Source of the DNA: Polaromonas sp. 39-63-25
GTDB taxonomy: Bacteria; Pseudomonadota; Gammaproteobacteria; Burkholderiales; Burkholderiaceae_C
NCBI RefSeq assembly: GCF_002278925.1
Contig: NZ_NCJH01000002.1
Span: 1-64,000, forward strand
Length of the DNA: 64,000 nt
Direction: 5' to 3'
Part shown: positions 62,672 to 64,000 of the stretch, in pieces
Position numbering within the stretch: the first letter of the stretch is position 1
Layout of the letters: each line of letters opens with the position of its first letter
Position numbers and translations under genes: made by a program
The notes under the pieces: generated by a model
What the model was told of the DNA's origin: nothing
Database searches by the model: none
What the model saw: only the letters and a program-made list of their open reading frames with translations

Positions 62672-62848
62672 AAGCAGGGGCCGCGGAACCGGCTTTGCCG
62701 GGCCGCAGGCGCAGCGGCCCCCTCGGGGCTGGTGCCTTCGGCTCCGAACCTGCTTGAGCAGGTTTGGACAGGCACCAGAAGCGAAGCCTCTGGCGAGCGG
62801 CGGCCTGCAAGGTGCGGGAGCTACGCGCAGCGAGCGACCGTGGGGGCT
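62672..62848. repeat. GCCCCCACGG-type repeat, reverse copy with insert
   Basis: The element starts gcaggggccgcggaaccgg and ends gagcgaccgtgggggct next to the receptor gene stop. A GC-rich insert of about 90 bases (tggtgccttcggctcc ... ggtgcgggagc) splits the usual unit. Confidence 0.7.
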
Positions 62849-64000
62849 CTAGAAGCTCGCCTGCAAACCCACCTTCAAGCTGCGCCCCGGCAGCGGCGCT
62901 TTCGGAAACGCCGTGCTGGTCAGCACCGAACTCGCGCTGTAGGCCAGCCTGTCGGTGAGGTTGTCCAGCCGCGCATACCAGAGCAGCGTCGCGGCGCCGG
63001 CCTTGACGCGGTAGGACGCGGCGGCGTTCCACAGCGTGTAGGCCGCGGTTTCCCCGGTGGGCGACGCCGGTACACGCTTCTGCGCGGCGTTGTGGTCGAA
63101 GCCCAGGCTGGTGCCCCACGGACCGCTGGCCCACAGCAGCGAGGCGCCCACGCGCCAGGGCGCAATGCGCGGCAGCGGCTGGCCGTTGCTGAGGTTGGTG
63201 GCGCGCACCATGTCGCCGCGCAGCGCCAGGTCCACCTGCGAGGCACCTTCCAGCAGGCGGATGTTGCCGCTGGCCTCGACGCCGGTGAAACGTGCGCGCA
63301 CCTGCTCGTAGCGGAATTCGGCCAGCGGCTTGAACTCGGCACCCGTCGCGGTGAAGCCCGGGTTGCCAGTGTCTTCCACCGGATTGACCGCGCCATCTTC
63401 CGCATTGCGCCTGACGCCAGCCGTCTGGTTCAGCGCGATGTAGTTCCTGAAGCGGCTCACATAGCTGTTGACCTTGAAGCTGTGCCCGCCCGACTTCCAG
63501 GCCGCGCCTATGTCGAGGTTGCCTGACTGTTCTTTTGTCAGGCTGGCGTTGCCTACTTCATAGGCGGCCGTGGCAATGTGCGGGCCGTCGGCAAACAGCT
63601 CGTAGTCTTTCGGCGCGCGTTCCGTATAAGCCAGGTTGCTGGTCAGTTGCCAGCCGGGCGCGGCATTCCACAGCGCGCCCAAGGCATAACTGCCGGGCTT
63701 GAAGTCCCGCGTTGCCGGCGTGAAGCGCGTCACCAGCGGATTGCCGAAAGACTCGACCTTGACCGACTCCAGCCGGCCGCCCAGGCTCAGCTTGCCCCAG
63801 TCCGTGCCCAGCTCTTCATAGGCAAACACCGCCGACTGCGCCGTCTTGCTGTAGGGGGCAAAGGCTTCCGTGCCGTCGGCGGAAAAACGGTTGGACTCGG
63901 TCTGGAAACCCAGCACGCCGTCGAGCTTGCCGAGTTTCGCGTGACGCGCTTCCAGCCGGAAATCGCTGCCCTTGTTCTTGAACACCGTTCCGGCGGTCGC
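62849..64000 (-). CDS. TonB-dependent outer-membrane receptor (C-terminal part)
   Basis: The window holds the last 383 codons of a receptor; the 5' part lies beyond the right edge. Beta-barrel strands end in an aromatic terminus (RSLKVGLQASF). The segment LAYTERAPKDYELFADGPHIATAAYEVGNASLTKEQSGNLDIGA resembles zinc receptors of the ZnuD group. Zinc import is therefore a guess. The plug domain and TonB box are not in view. An internal Met at 63985 is not the true start. Confidence 0.88.
   Translation of the reverse strand, partial: ATAGTVFKNKGSDFRLEARHAKLGKLDGVLGFQTESNRFSADGTEAFAPYSKTAQSAVFAYEELGTDWGKLSLGGRLESVKVESFGNPLVTRFTPATRDFKPGSYALGALWNAAPGWQLTSNLAYTERAPKDYELFADGPHIATAAYEVGNASLTKEQSGNLDIGAAWKSGGHSFKVNSYVSRFRNYIALNQTAGVRRNAEDGAVNPVEDTGNPGFTATGAEFKPLAEFRYEQVRARFTGVEASGNIRLLEGASQVDLALRGDMVRATNLSNGQPLPRIAPWRVGASLLWASGPWGTSLGFDHNAAQKRVPASPTGETAAYTLWNAAASYRVKAGAATLLWYARLDNLTDRLAYSASSVLTSTAFPKAPLPGRSLKVGLQASF

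Noticed and set aside
62170-62757. 195-codon ORF and smaller frames in the right-hand repeat region
   Set aside because: The frames lie in a dispersed repeat whose other copy at 1-215 does not keep them open.

Overview
The window is high-GC DNA from a betaproteobacterium of the order Burkholderiales, most likely family Comamonadaceae (Polaromonas, Rhodoferax or Variovorax type). This is inferred from the protein sequences, from gene orders such as xseB-ispA-dxs-folE2 and rpsP-rimM-trmD-rplS, and from short dispersed repeats (cores of the GCTAT...ATAGC kind and a GCCCCCACGG...GTGGGGGC family) that I associate with these genomes. No rRNA, tRNA, CRISPR array, prophage or transposase gene was seen. 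About sixty protein genes, most of them housekeeping, fill the window.

Layout. (1) 0.4-5.9 kb: selenium region, with senA (selenoneine synthase type) on the minus strand and senB-senC/selD (selenosugar synthase, selenophosphate synthetase) on the plus strand. A FimL/ChpA-N-terminus-like gene lies between the two arms, together with a stray 5' fragment of senB beside senA. (2) 6.1-11.2 kb: TRAP carboxylate transporter, with small and large permease genes converging on two tandem TakP-like binding-protein genes. (3) 11.4-15.3 kb: isoprenoid and folate operon xseB-ispA-dxs-folE2, divergent from an orphan Rieske oxygenase. (4) 15.5-25.6 kb: EamA exporter, sulfurtransferase, large PAS/GAF histidine kinase, hemerythrin-like protein, KDG-type sugar kinase, a micro-operon of three very small proteins, ZIP metal transporter and dienelactone hydrolase. 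(5) 25.7-32.6 kb: polA divergent from a DUF2782-like gene and thrB, then membrane and exported proteins. (6) 32.7-39.7 kb: IclR regulator with an orphan ABC binding protein, uvrD, and guaC behind an attenuator-like leader RNA. (7) 39.7-44.9 kb: esterase, then a GntR regulator followed by a PhyH dioxygenase, a SAF-domain dehydrogenase and a beta-hydroxyacid dehydrogenase, an uncharacterised catabolic unit. (8) 44.9-64 kb: DEAD-box helicase, orn, M48 protease-phhB-rsgA, hisC, the rpsP operon, Pit phosphate transport, a DnaQ/DUF294 pair and a TonB-dependent receptor cut by the window end.

Main points of interest. The selenium cluster has been split by a FimL-like gene, leaving a duplicated senB start. 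The guaC leader carries three stacked RNA structures ending in an intrinsic terminator. Copies of one dispersed repeat at both ends of the window carry a hairpin whose stem differs by two compensated base pairs. Several dispersed repeats lie inside or at the edges of genes (polA, zip, rsgA, rimM-trmD and others). Three genes that were easy to miss form a small-protein operon at 23.06-23.65 kb. All family assignments rest on reading the sequence; no database search was run.
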